Shown: positions 13,335 through 24,796 of the stretch, piece after piece | How positions within the stretch are numbered: the stretch's first letter is position 1 | How the letters are laid out: the number at the start of each line of letters is the position of its first letter | NCBI RefSeq assembly: GCF_041146395.1 | Contig: NC_090984.1 | Coordinates: 83,339,114 to 83,403,113, forward strand | Direction of reading: 5' to 3' | Source: Eulemur rufifrons | Lineage: Eukaryota; Chordata; Mammalia; Primates; Lemuridae | DNA length: 64,000 nt | Position numbers and translations under genes: made by a program | Notes under the pieces: generated by a model | Databases searched by the model: none | The model's input: only the letters and a program-made list of their open reading frames with translations | What the model was told of the DNA's origin: nothing

Positions 13335-13500
13335 CTGATCTAGGAGTCTGGGAACCTGAATTCTAGTCCAAGTTCTACTCTGCTTGGCTAATTGATATTT
13401 GCCAAATCAATACTTTTCTGGGCCAGTTGTTTACTTTGTAAAGTGGTTAGTCTCAGTTATATCTAAGCCCCCTTTAATTCTAATATTCTTATTCTAATAA
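13335..13500 (+). mobile_element. MIR SINE
   Basis: Sense MIR: 'tctgggaacctgaattctag', 'ccaagttctactctgcttgg', then a degraded 'tttactttgtaaagtggtta'. Confidence 0.7.
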
Positions 13501-14325
13501 AGCAACCTGGATTTTGAGAATCTTTTTTTTAAAAAATTCTTATTTTACTTTATTACCTAGTCTTGAGGTCTAATACAGTGTCTGTGAATTCTGTCTCTGA
13601 GCTATGGATGTCAATTAAACATAGCTATACAAACTATGTTAAAAGTAATCAAAATTTAGTTCACTTTAGGGCCTGAGGATCATCTGCTTTCTAGAATAAG
13701 ATGTAGCTGGATATTTCAAATCTGTATGTTCTCACTTTTTACAATTCAATTATAGGTGCCATTTTTCATTAGTATATTAATCATACTCTACGATTTGTTT
13801 TTCCTAACTTCAGTCTCTCACTGTGTAGAAATTCTTAAGAATTATTTTCTTAAAATTTTGTGCTCTTTCCTCAGCTACCATGTAGCACTAATTGCTGATC
13901 CAATCATTTGGACTGCTTTGAGGTGATATAGTATATTCAAAGGAAAATATGAACTTTTACTCTTTCACAGCCCTACTTTAGGTTCTTTGATTGGTCAGGA
14001 GCCTCCTAGTATCCTTTCTCTCACTTTCTAAAGGCTTTGTGTTGAGCCTGTTAAGAATCTAATTGGCATTTTTTAAAAAATCTGTTCTGGAAAGAATTGG
14101 ACTTTTAACAGCAGAACTGACAAGCAATAACTTAAGTCAGAATTTCTTGCGTAAGGTAGAAAAAGTAACATGATTGCTAGGAACATTGCACATAAGCATA
14201 TTTCTTGAGATGAATTAACAGACTAGAATCAGTCACAGTTAAAGGCATCTACATTTCTAAATGGGTTGTGGATTTTCCAGGTTTTGTAAACTAGAGACTG
14301 TAAGAATACAGTTAGAACATTGGAT
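13501..14325. other. Intronic sequence, nothing recognised
   Basis: AT-rich DNA; no supported feature. Confidence 0.5.
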
Positions 14326-14329
14326 AGGG

Positions 14330-14550
14330 TGGAATTATGGAGTTAAGATCTTGGGCACTGGAGTCCTATTCCGTGGACCCTTGCTAACCTTAAGTGTTTA
14401 CTTAACTTTTTTGTATCATAGTTTCCCCATCTGTAAATGGACCTAATTGTGCCTATCTCATAGGGTTGTGAAGATTAAATGAAGTAATACTTTAAAAATA
14501 CTGAAAGTAGGGATCAGAACATAGTAGGACTCAATTGTTAGCTGTTATTA
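14330..14550 (+). mobile_element. MIR SINE
   Basis: Sense MIR: 'gatcttgggcactggagtcc', 'agtttccccatctgtaaatg', 'ctcatagggttgtgaagatt'. A second MIR in the opposite orientation follows 150 bases downstream. Confidence 0.85.
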
Positions 14551-14704
14551 TCTTAGTCACACAAAAGAAAATGAAAGCATCTCTAAAATTAAGATTTTTC
14601 TTTTGTCTGGCATCTTTCTCATGTGTATACTTTAGACAATAGAATAATCACTTTTTCAAATCTATGGTAATAGACATTATGTCATTATTTCCTTACTGTA
14701 ATGA

Positions 14705-14850
14705 TTAAGATAGCTTCATAGGTATTATCCCCATTTTTCAGATGATGAACCAAGGTCATGGACTTGGTCTAAACCACACTAGAAATGAGAAGGGTTGGAT
14801 TCAGGTCTTCTGACTACACTAATTCTTTTTCTGTCATGCTATAGAATTAG
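14705..14850 (-). mobile_element. MIR SINE
   Basis: Reverse MIR: 'ttatccccatttttcagatg', 'gaaccaaggtcatggac', 'attcaggtcttctgactaca'. Confidence 0.8.
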
Positions 14851-15784
14851 CAGGTTTTAAGCTAACATTAGTGATCATCATCACTGCTTACCTTCAAACT
14901 GTTATTGTTCTTAAGAAATGGAGATTAAAGCAAAGTAAGCAGTGTTCCTTCTGCTGCTTTCTTCCCTGGGCTATTCTATTACTCTTTCTGATACATTCTG
15001 CCCCTTTTCTTCCCCACCATTATCAGTCAGACCAATACTCTCCAGTGAATCTGGCTCTGTCTCTATCTTTACAAAAAGCAATTCTGCTATCTTCCTAACT
15101 CAAAAAGCAGAAAAGATTTTATGAAAAATCAGTAATACACAATAGGGGATTTAGTGTTGGAAAATTTTTTCAAGGACAGCACAGTGTCAGCACAAATTCA
15201 ATTTAAATCCGTTTTCTAGGGAGTCTAAATCCATACTGTATGAGGTTCAGTTTAGAAATAAATTCTGTATATTCCTTAAACATAAGATGTTAAATTATCT
15301 TCAATCAGCTGTCGATGGTAAACTAATAAACAGTTCATAGTAATCAGTTATGTTTTGGGGAGATTTTTAATAATGAAAGATCACAAAGTTTTCTTCTCAT
15401 TCACAAATTTAATACATTATTCCTGAAAATATTTGTTATTTATGCTTTTAAAAAATACTTCTAGTTAAGTAAAGGACATGGAAAAGTACTAATTGTCTGC
15501 AAAACAACACAAAATGAAGGTGTCAAACTGCTTCTCAGTCATTACATTTTATAATACTAAACAGATCATTTGATTTATGAATTTATTTTTCTTGGACATG
15601 TTAATTCTGCATATCTTGAACAGCTAATAACCAGTTGCTGTGACTAATAGATGATACTAACGTTAATAAAGCAGTATTTGTCACCTTAAAAGATTTGTGA
15701 ATTAGGGAATTAAAACTATACCATCTAAAGATCTAAATGTACAAATATATCTAAGAAAACTAGGATCTCTGTGATCCTTAAATT
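14851..15784. other. Intronic sequence, nothing recognised
   Basis: Mostly AT-rich unique DNA. A pyrimidine-rich part at 14940-15080 gives short open frames without any protein signature. Confidence 0.5.
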
Positions 15785-15920
15785 AGGATAGGAGTCAGGA
15801 CACCTGGGTTTTGATCGTGTTTGATTTCCTGTGTGTTCCTGGACAGTGCACTTAACCTTTAAATCTCAACTTTATAAAATTAAGTTACTGAACTAACTCT
15901 CTAAGGTTTCTCATAGTCCA
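15785..15920 (+). mobile_element. MIR SINE
   Basis: Sense MIR: 'ataggagtcaggacacctgg', 'gtgcacttaacctttaaatc'. Degraded. Confidence 0.65.
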
Positions 15921-15924
15921 GGAG

Positions 15925-16365
15925 TGTCTAGGGACAAGCTTCCAGTTGTCCTCTTCCTGTGGAGTCTTATAGACAGAACTTATTCTCCCAGCATGAAGCT
16001 CACCTGAGCCGTGTTGTTGTCCAGGGTTTTTATTGGGGATCAGTCATAGAAGCAAGGGATAGCCATGCGGCTGACCTTAGTTACTCAGTCTCCAGCCTCT
16101 CGAAAGATCAAACTGATACTGTATGGCCCAAGGCCTCCACCATAAATCACATTGTTAGCATAGACCATTTGGCATAGTCCAAGGCCCCCAGGTAAACAAA
16201 GATGCTCTTGTCAGGCAGGATAGTCCAAGGACTTAGAAGTTATCTTCAGGAACCAGACAAAAGCCAGACCTTTCTTTGGAATGTACAGGATTTGTATAAC
16301 TCATGCCTGCTGAGTTACTCCTTCACTGCATACCTTGTCTCAGTGAAGTTCATCTTCTAGTACCT
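15925..16365 (-). mobile_element. Endogenous retroviral LTR fragment (MER21-like)
   Basis: Reverse-orientation LTR-type sequence ('ttggcatagtccaaggcccc', 'ggtaaacaaagatgctcttg', 'ccagacctttctttggaatg') of a type I associate with ERVL-class MER21 LTRs. Its left half has the same layout as the LTR fragment at 17690-18215. No retroviral coding sequence was recognised. Confidence 0.6.
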
Positions 16366-17689
16366 TCCTGAGAAAGGGTGCTTGGTAAGCAATTTTTTGA
16401 GAGTTTGCATGTCTGAAATGTTTTTATTCTACTGTCCTATTTGACTTATATTAATAGTTTAGGCAGATATAGAATTCTAGGTTGGAGATAATTTTCCCTG
16501 AGGATTTTTAACGTTTTGCTCCACTTCCAGTGTTGTTATTGAAGTTTGAAAGGCATTCTGATTCTTGATCCTTTATGTGTGACTTGTTTTTTTCCTTTCT
16601 GAAAATATTAGGTTTTTCTTTGGTCCCAAAGATACATGCAGTGATGTATCTTCAAATGAGTCTGTTGTCTATCCATTTTGCTGGACATTGAATAGGCCCC
16701 TTCAGTTTATTAACAGGTATCCTTTAGGGAAACGTTCTTAACTTTTTAAATTGATTTTCTCCTCTCCTTTGTTTCTGTTTCTCTTTCTGCAGCTTCTAAC
16801 ATTTGGATATTGGGCCTTTTACACAGATCCTTTTCTTTTCTTTCCATTTTGCATCTATTTGCTCTCCATTTTAGGGAGATTTCCCCAAATTACAGCCCCT
16901 TTGACTTTTTTTATTTCTACTAGAACATTTAATTTCCTTCCATAAGCTCTTTTACATTCTCTGAATTTTTTATTAACAGCATCTTGTTTTTGTTTCATGA
17001 GCATGTTTTTCTTATCTCTCTGAGTCTATTAATTTTTTGTTTGTTTAATTTTTAATTCTGTATTGTTTTCCTTTTTCTGTATATTCATTTTCATCTCTTT
17101 CACTGAAAACTTTTGAGCTATCTGATTATCTTACGCTCTCCGCTCGTGATTACAAGTGGAGACTCTGAGGATGTGGGTGAGGGTGGTCTGCCTAGACCAT
17201 TTGTTAGGGAATCCCTAATGTTGTATATTTAGGTCTTTCCTCTTGGGCTGATTAGATTCCTCAAGAGTAAAGGTCAATTGCAATATTTTGAGAACCTAGT
17301 GGAGCAAGAGGTTTGGGGTTGGAGAGAATCCCTATGTGTCATGTACACTGTTTTTAGTATAGTGCCAAACTATCAATTGTGCCTGGCATTTACCTTTCAT
17401 ACTTTAGGCCAAAGGCTTTTCGGTAACCTCTCCAGAGAATAAATTACCCAGATATCTGCCCGAATGAAGAAGGGGCATTTGCCCAGAGTATGGACTAGGG
17501 AAAGATTTAGGGATTTCACTGCTCTTAAACAGCTTTTATCTACCCGTTTTAACCACCCCCACTTCAGTTCTCTCAGAGTGGTAGCAGGTTCTCATGGTTC
17601 CTGTACCTTTTGAAGATTCTTAAATGTATATCATGTTGGTTCTCAACCCTTATTATCACTAGCTTGGGATTCATCTTTCTTGGGTGATC
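16366..17689. other. Unclassified sequence between two LTR fragments
   Basis: T-rich sequence with L1-like wording in places ('gaattctaggttggagataa', 'ttttgctccacttccagtgt'), but I cannot assign it. It could be internal sequence of an element bounded by the flanking LTR fragments, or an unrelated old repeat. Reading frames are short. Confidence 0.4.
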
Positions 17690-18215
17690 ATATATTGTAT
17701 TGGGGTTCCCAAAGACCACTCTCAGCCTGGATGATTTGCTAGGACTCACAGTTGTACTCATGGTTACAATTTATTACAGTGAAAGGATACAGAGTAAAAT
17801 TAGTAAAGGGAAAAAGTACATGGAGTAAAGACTGGAGTAAGCCAAGCACAAACTTCCAAGAGTCTTCCCCCAGTGGACTTACACAGGATGTGCTTGATTC
17901 ATTCAGCAAGGAGTTGTGACAACACATCTGAAATGGTTTCTACCAGGGAAGATCATTAGAAATTCAGTGCCCAGGTTTTTTATTGGGAGTGGTCATGTAG
18001 GTACCCTCTGTCTAACACATACTAAAATTCCAGACTCTGAGAAAGAAGGTAGTCTGTGTGCAATTGAATACTTGTTTGCACAAATAATTTAGGTACAGTG
18101 AAACACCCTCATCATTTAGAGAATGCTGGGAATCCTGCTGAAAACCAAGTTCCCAAATGCCAGCCATGGGCCAACCTTACAAGCAGAGGATACAGTCTCA
18201 GGCCTGCTGTGTTTA
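17690..18215 (-). mobile_element. Endogenous retroviral LTR fragment (MER21-like)
   Basis: Reverse LTR-type sequence: 'tgtattggggttcccaaaga', 'acaatttattacagtgaaag', 'cagtgcccaggttttttatt'. Solo or partial LTR; related to the fragment 1.3 kb to the left. Family name tentative. Confidence 0.6.
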
Positions 18216-18955
18216 TGTCTTCCAAAAATGTATTATTGTTCCTTTCCCATTCTACTCAAATGTATATGTTTATTCCTTTCATGAAAATCCCTTTAGTATT
18301 GTTTTAGTAGCATTTTAGATGGGAACAAAATTAGATGTGTATACTCAACGTTTACCTGGAAATTCATTTGATTGTAAATCAAAACACTCTGATTTGTATA
18401 AAATCACTTTAAAGCAGCTTAATAAGAACAGGCTGCTGTAAAGAAAAAATACTTAGTACATAGAAGCTTTTTATTAATAAAATGAAATATACAATAAGTG
18501 TTGAAAGTAAATATCTGAGGAAAAGTATGTCTATTCAATTTATACCTAAAGTAGCTAAAAACATCATATTTTATATGTAGGCAGTAGCAATGGTAAGCTT
18601 GGGAATGGTGCACTATTCTCCATAGAAACTTAAGCAATTGATATGGAAACTGGATAACTGCTTCTGTGAAAGTAATCTACTTAGTTGGATATGTATACCT
18701 AACTCTTCACCATGGAGAAGAGATTATGTTTGCCACAATTCATTTTTGCATCAATTCTAAATTTTATATAGATATGTTCTCCAGTAAAGTGTCTATTTTA
18801 AATCAACAGAAGTGGGAAAATAAACTTGACAAAAATTAATTCCATAAAAAAGCATCTGTTCTATAAGTATTTCAAGTACTGACTATCTTCACAGCAACAT
18901 GGGTCATGTCATAGGTGAAGATAAACGATACACAGCTCCAGTGTTAGGACCCTTC
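18216..18955. other. Intronic sequence, nothing recognised
   Basis: AT-rich DNA without a supported feature. Confidence 0.5.
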
Positions 18956-19283
18956 TGTCTTAGGCCATTCAGGCTGCTATAACAAAATATCATAAACTGG
19001 GTAGCTTATAAACAATAGAAATCAGGGTGCCAGCAGACCTAATGTCTGGTAAGGGCCCACTTTCTGATTCATAGACAGCGCCTTCTCACTGTGTGCTCAC
19101 ATGGTGGAAGAGGTGAGGGTTCTCTGTGGTGTCTCTTTTACAAGGATACAAATCCCATTCATGAGGGTGCCATCCTCATGACCTAGCATCTCCCAAAGGC
19201 ACCTCCTAATACCATCATGTTGAGGGTTAGTATTTCAACATAAGAATTTGGAGGGGGGGCATAAACATTCAGGTTATAGCACC
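18956..19283 (-). mobile_element. MLT1-type LTR (ERVL-MaLR)
   Basis: Reverse MLT1 LTR: begins 'tgtcttaggccattcaggct', continues 'gctataacaaaatatcataa', 'cccattcatgagggtgccat', 'ccaaaggcacctcctaatac', and ends near 'cataaacattcaggttatag'. A solo LTR, with no internal region visible. Confidence 0.85.
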
Positions 19284-19635
19284 GTCCTCAAATCTTGGGA
19301 TACTTGTATTAAAATTACATTAGATAACATTCACAAAGTGTATTTGTAATATTCTCATCTTTCCTTTATTTAAAGAACTAAATAAGGAGACAAATATGTC
19401 TGCATTTTTAAATGGAATCATTTCAGATCTTATATATAGGTTAAATATTACAAAAATAAAGTATGATAGTTATAACATTATCATAAATCTTCAATAATTC
19501 AAAAATCCAAAATCAGTTTTCTAAATTCCAAAATTATTGTTTTCTTTTTTTTTTTAATTTTATTTTTATTTTTTGTTTGTTTTTCAGCTCATTGTGGGGG
19601 TACAAAAGATCAGGCTATATACATTGCCCATGGCT

Positions 19636-19828
19636 CCCCATCCCCCCGAGTCTGAGCTTCAATTGTGTCCATTCCCTAGACAGTGCACATCACACTCATC
19701 ATGTAGGTGTGCACCCCTCCCCTCCTCCCACCCCATCCCCCCCAGTCAGAACTTCAAGCGTGTCCATTCCCCAGGCAGTGCGCATCGCACTCATCAAGTA
19801 GGCATATACCCATCCCTTCCACCCAGCC
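19636..19828 (-). repeat. 95-bp tandem duplication in the L1 3' UTR
   Basis: Two head-to-tail copies with a 95-base period: 19636-19730 and 19731-19828. Both start with a CCCCATCCCCCC tract and share 'gtgtccattccc' and 'actcatca'. They differ at several positions, so the duplication predates this insertion or is part of the subfamily consensus. On the L1 sense strand the first copy ends in a long G-rich stretch (complement of 19713-19743). Confidence 0.9.
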
Positions 19829-19874
19829 CCAACCTCTGTCTGATACCCAATTGGTGTTATTCCCAAATGTGCAC

Positions 19875-22800
19875 TCAGGGAAACCAGTTTGCTGGTGAGT
19901 ACATATGGTGCTTATTTTTCCATTCTTGGGATACTTCACTTAATAGAATGGGTTCCACCTCTCTCCAGGGGAACCAAAGAGATGCCATATCGCCATTATT
20001 TCTAATAGCTGAGTAATATTCCATGGTATACATATACCACATTTTGCTAATCCATTCATGAATTGATGGGCATTTGGGTTGTTTCCACATCTTTGCGATT
20101 GTGAATTGTGCTGCTATAAACATTCGGGTGCAGGTGTCTTTTTTATAGAATGACTTTTGTTCTTCTGGGTAGATGCCCAATAATGGGATTGCTGGATCAA
20201 ATGGTAGATCTACTTGAATCTGTTTAAGGTATCTCCACGTTGCTTTCCACAGGGGCTGCACTAGTTTACAGTCCCACCAGCAGTGTATGAGTGTACCTAT
20301 CTCTCCACACCCACGCCAACATGTATAGTTTTGGGACTTTTTGATAAAGGCCATTCTCACTGGAGTTAAGTGATATCTCATTGTGGTTTTGATTTGCATT
20401 TCCCTGATGATTAGAGATGTTGAACACTTTTTCATATATTTGTTAGCCATTTTTATATCTTCTTTTGAAAAATTTCTATTCATGTCCTTTGCCCACTTTT
20501 TGATAGGGTTGTTCGATTTTTTTCTTACTGATTTTCCTGAGTTCGAAATAGATTCTTGTTATCAGTCCTTTATCTGATGTGTAGTATGCGAAAATTTTTT
20601 CCCATTCTGTAGGTTGTCTGTTTACTCTTGTGACTGTTTTTTTTTGGCTGTGCAGAAGCTTTTTAATTTGATCAGGTCCCATTTATTTATTTTTGTTGCT
20701 GCTGTGATTGCCTTAGGGGTCTTCTTCATAAATTCTTTGCCTAGGCCAATGTCTGTAAGAGTCTTTCCTACGTTTTCTTCTAGAATTCTAATAGTTTCTG
20801 ACCTAAGGTTTAAGTCTGTTAACCACCGTGATTTGATTTTTGTGAGAGGTGAGAGCTGTGTGTCCTGTTTTAGTCTTCTACGTGTGGATATCCAATTTTC
20901 CCAGCACCATTTATTAAATAAGGAATCTTTTCCCCAGAGTATGTTTTTGTCTGCTTTGTCAAAGATTAGATGGCTATATGAGGATGGTTTTATATTTGGA
21001 TTTTTTGTTCTGTTCCACTGGTGTGTGTCCCTGCACTTGTGCCAGTACCAGGCTGTTTTAAGAACCACAGCCTTGTAGTATAGTTTGAAGTCTGGCAAAT
21101 TAATACCTCCCATTTTGTTTTTGTTGTTTAAGATTGCTTTTGCTAAACGGGGTCTTCTCTGGTTGCATACAAAGCGTAAAATTATTTTTTCTGTGTCTGT
21201 GAAAAAAGATGTTGGTAATTTAATAGGGATTGCATTGAATCTGTAGATAACTTTGGGTAGTATAGATATTTTAACAATGTTGATTCTACCGATCCATGAG
21301 CATGGTATGGTTTTCCACCTATTTACATGTTCTGCAATTTCCTTCCTCAGTGTTTCATAGTTCTCCCTATAGAGGTCCTTTACCTCCTTAGTTAAATATA
21401 TTCCTAGGTATTTTATTTTCTTTGTTGCTATTTTGAAGGGTATTGAGTCCTTAATTTGGTTCTCCGTTTGACTGTTATTGGCGTATATGAATGCCTCTGA
21501 TTTGTGTGTATTGATTTTGTATCCTGAGACTTTACTGAATTCATTGATCAATTCCAGGAGTCTCTTGGTTGAAGCCTTGGGGTTTTCTAGATATAACATC
21601 ATATCATCAGCAAAGAGTGAGAGTTTGATCTCTTCTGTCCCTATTTGGACTCCCTTGATTCTGCTCTCTTGCCTGATCGCTCTTGCAAGGACTTCCAATA
21701 CTATGTTGAAAAGTAATGGGGACAGTGGGAAGCCTTGTCTGGTTCCAGTTCAAAATGGGAATGCTTTCAGTTTTTCCCCATTCAGTATGATGTTGGCTGT
21801 GGGTTTGTCGTATATGGCTTGTATCATTTTTAGATAGGCCCCGACTATGCCTATTTTGTTAAGTGTTCTTATCATAAAACGGTGTTGAATTTTGTTGAAT
21901 GCTTTTTCTGCATCTATTGAGAGGATCATATGATCTTTATTTTTGCTTCTATTTATGTGATGAATTATATTTATAGATTTGAGTATGTTAAACCATCCTT
22001 GCATCTCTGAGATGAAGCCCACTTTGTTGTGATGGATTATTTTTTTGATAAGCACTTGGATTCGATTTGCTAGAATTTTATTGAGAATTTTTGCATCTAT
22101 ATTCATAAGAGAAATTGGTCTATAGTTCTCTGTTTTAGTTGCATCCTTTCCTGGTTTTGGTATCAGGATTATGTTGGCTTGGTAAAAAGTGTTGGGGAGA
22201 ATCCCATCCTTCTCTATATTGGAGAATAGTTTATGTAGGATGGGCACCAGTTCTTCTTTGTAGGTATGGTAGAATTCAGGTGTGAACCCATCTGGTCCAA
22301 GGCTTTTCTTTTTGGGAAGATTTTTTATTGCTGTTTCGATTTCAGATCTAGATATCGGTCTATTCAGGAATTCTATTTCTTCCTGGTTGAGCCTGGGAAG
22401 GCTGTGTGTTTCTAAGAATTTGTCCATTTCCTCCAGGTTTTCTAATTTGTGTGCATAAAGATTTTTGTAGAATTCATAGATGATATCATGTATCTCTGTG
22501 GCATCAGTCGTGATTACTCCTTTTGTGTTCCTGATGGAGGTTATAAGAGATTTTTCTTTTCTGCTCTTGGTTAGTCTAGCCAGAGGTGTGTCAATTTTGT
22601 TTATTTTTTCAAAGAACCAACTTTTGGTTTTATTAATCTCCCTTATGGTTTGATTGTTGTCCTTTTCATTTAGTTCTGATTTAATCTTAATAATTTCTCT
22701 CCTGCTGGATTTGGAATCGGTCTGTTCTTCCTTCTCCAGCTCTTTGAGTCTATTCATTAGATTGTCTATTTGTAAGTTTTCTGTCTTTTTGGTATAGGCA

Positions 22801-23752
22801 TTTATGGAAATAAATTTTCCTCTCAGGACTGCTTTAGCTGTGTCCCACAGATTTTGATAAGTTGTATCTCCTTTGTCATTTAATTCAAAGAATCTTTTGA
22901 TTTCTGACTTGATTTCTTCATTTATAAAATGATTGTTCAGGAAAAATTTATTTAGCTTCCATGACTTTGAGTAGAAGTGAGGATTTCTGTTAGGGTTCAT
23001 TGTTACTTTTATTCCACTGTGATCTGAGAAGATGCATGGTATAATTTCTATATTTTTAAATTTTTTAAGACATGCTTTACGTCCTAAGGTATGGTCAATC
23101 TTGGAGAATGTCCCATGAGCTGATGAGAAGAAAGTATATTCAGTGGTTTTTGGGTAGAATGTCCTGTAGATGTCAGTCAGGCCCATTTGTTCTAGCGTTC
23201 TATTTAAGTCCACTATTTCTTTGTTTATTTTTTGTTTGGAAGATCTGTCCTGAACTTCAGCGGCGTGTTAAAATCTCCAGCTACTAAAGTGTTGTTATCT
23301 ATCATTTGGTTCAGATCAAGTAGGGTTTGCTTTATGAATCTGGGTGCACCTAGGTTGGGTGCATATATGTTAAGTATAGTTATGTCTTCTTGTTGAATTG
23401 TACCCTTCACCAGTATATAGTAACCATCTTTGTCTTTCTTTACTTTTGTTGATTTAAAAACTACGTTATCGGAGATTAGAACCACCACGCCAGCTTTCTT
23501 TTGGGTTCCATTTGCTTGGAATATTGATTTCCACCCTTTTATTTTCAGTCTAAATGCATCCTTGCAGGTTAGATGAGTTTCCTGAAGACAGCAGATACTT
23601 GGCTTATATTTTTTTATCCATTGGGCCAGTCTGTGTCTCTTGAGTGGGGAATTCAATCCATTCACGTTTAATGAGAGAACTGATAAGTGAGACAGATTGC
23701 TGTTCTTCATGTTGGGTTGAATTTCATTGATCTGTTTTCTCTCTTGAGCCAT
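19875..23752 (-). pseudogene. L1 ORF2 (endonuclease / reverse transcriptase), lightly broken
   Basis: Full-length ORF2 (about 1,293 codons' worth). From the - strand start at 23752: AP-type endonuclease with LSLNVNGL (residues 27-34), QETH (57-60) and AGDFN (158-162); the matching downstream endonuclease motif IFSDHSG lies in the next frame. The reverse transcriptase includes PKPGKD, and FADD at 21614-21603. A Cys/His cluster near the C-terminus (CWRGC ... HCWWDC) is at 20321-20268. Breaks: a net frameshift in the endonuclease near 23250-23270, with the first frame stopping at 23225; a TGA at 21752-21750 just before the FADD block, frame otherwise continuous; and two opposite frameshifts at T-runs 20637-20645 and about 20517-20523, which cancel. 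The copy as read cannot make full ORF2p. Confidence 0.95.
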
Positions 23753-23791
23753 TATGATAACTGGGTTTTTATATTTATCTCTTGATTAGTG

Positions 23792-24796
23792 TTACATTCG
23801 AGGGTCCTTCTTGTGCTGGACCATGTGTAACTCTGTTTTGAGTACTTCTTGGAGAGCTGGTCTTGTCTTGGTGAATTCCCTGAGTTTTTGTTTATCTGAG
23901 AATGTCTTAATTTCACCTTCATATATAAAATTGAGCTTAGCTGGGTACAGGATTCTAGGCTGGGCATTATTCTGTTTCAGAAGAGTGAGAATGGGGCTCC
24001 CATCTCTTCTTGCTTGTACGGTTTCAGTTGAGAAATCTGGCGTGATTCTGATGGACTTTCCTTTGTATGTTACTTGTTTCTTTCTCCTTACAGCTCGAAG
24101 AAGGGCCTCTTTAGTGGATATTTTGGTCAGTCTGATGACTACATGACGTGGTGTCTTCCTATTTGGTATGAATCTCCCAGGGGTTCTTTGAGCTTCTTGA
24201 ACCTGTATATCTAGAGATTTGGCAAGGCCTGGGAAATTTTCCTCAATTATATCTTCAAATAGTTTATTCAACCCTTGCTTATTGTCTTCTTCACCCTCAA
24301 GAATGCCGATAACTCTCACGTTAGGCTTCTTCACATAATCCCACATTTCTTGTAGACTCTGGTCTTTTCTCTTGTTTCTTTGCTCTAACTCTATGACTGT
24401 CTTATTTAATTGGAAAGTGTTATCTTCGATCTTTGAGATTCTTTCTTCTGTTTGATCTACCCTGCTCTTGAGACTTTCCACTGTGTTTTGTAGCTCCTTG
24501 AATAAATTCTTCATTTCCAGGAGTTCAGTTTGATTTTTCTTCAGTATTTCAATTTCTTTGGTGAATTTTTCTTCCAAGTCCTGGATCTTTTTTGTGGTTT
24601 CTTTGTGTTGATTATCCATTTTTTCTTGCATAATGTTCAGCGTATTTATGATCCATGTTTGAAATTCTTCCTGTGACATGTTGCTATTTGGAATCTGGTT
24701 TGTGTTAATTGGTGGAGAACTAGTAATCCTCTTTGAGGGCAAGGTTTCAGCTTGATTCTTTATACTCCCAGAGTTCTTTCGCTGAGCCCTTCCCAT
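23792..24796 (-). CDS. L1 ORF1p (RNA-binding nucleic acid chaperone), intact
   Basis: 334-residue open frame, close to the usual primate ORF1p length (338 in human). Order of parts: basic, polar N-terminus (1-45); a long heptad-rich coiled coil (about 52-153), which in this family forms the trimer; an RRM-like domain (about 157-252, starting NVRVIGILEGEED); and a basic C-terminal domain (about 253-315, with ARRDGSPILTLLKQNN). ORF1p coats L1 RNA in the ribonucleoprotein particle. There is no premature stop or frameshift. The start is the first ATG after the 5' UTR. ORF2 begins 39 bases after the ORF1 stop. Whether it is expressed cannot be told. Confidence 0.95.
   Translation of the reverse strand: MGRAQRKNSGSIKNQAETLPSKRITSSPPINTNQIPNSNMSQEEFQTWIINTLNIMQEKMDNQHKETTKKIQDLEEKFTKEIEILKKNQTELLEMKNLFKELQNTVESLKSRVDQTEERISKIEDNTFQLNKTVIELEQRNKRKDQSLQEMWDYVKKPNVRVIGILEGEEDNKQGLNKLFEDIIEENFPGLAKSLDIQVQEAQRTPGRFIPNRKTPRHVVIRLTKISTKEALLRAVRRKKQVTYKGKSIRITPDFSTETVQARRDGSPILTLLKQNNAQPRILYPAKLNFIYEGEIKTFSDKQKLREFTKTRPALQEVLKTELHMVQHKKDPRM

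Noticed and set aside
16750..16945. Hydrophobic 64-codon frame
   Set aside because: Phe/Leu-rich because of T-richness; no start context, splice or homology support.
19573..20016. 147-codon + strand frame over the L1 3' end
   Set aside because: It lies on the opposite strand of the L1 3' UTR and ORF2 C-terminus; proline/serine-rich from the C-rich tandem repeats. No independent support.
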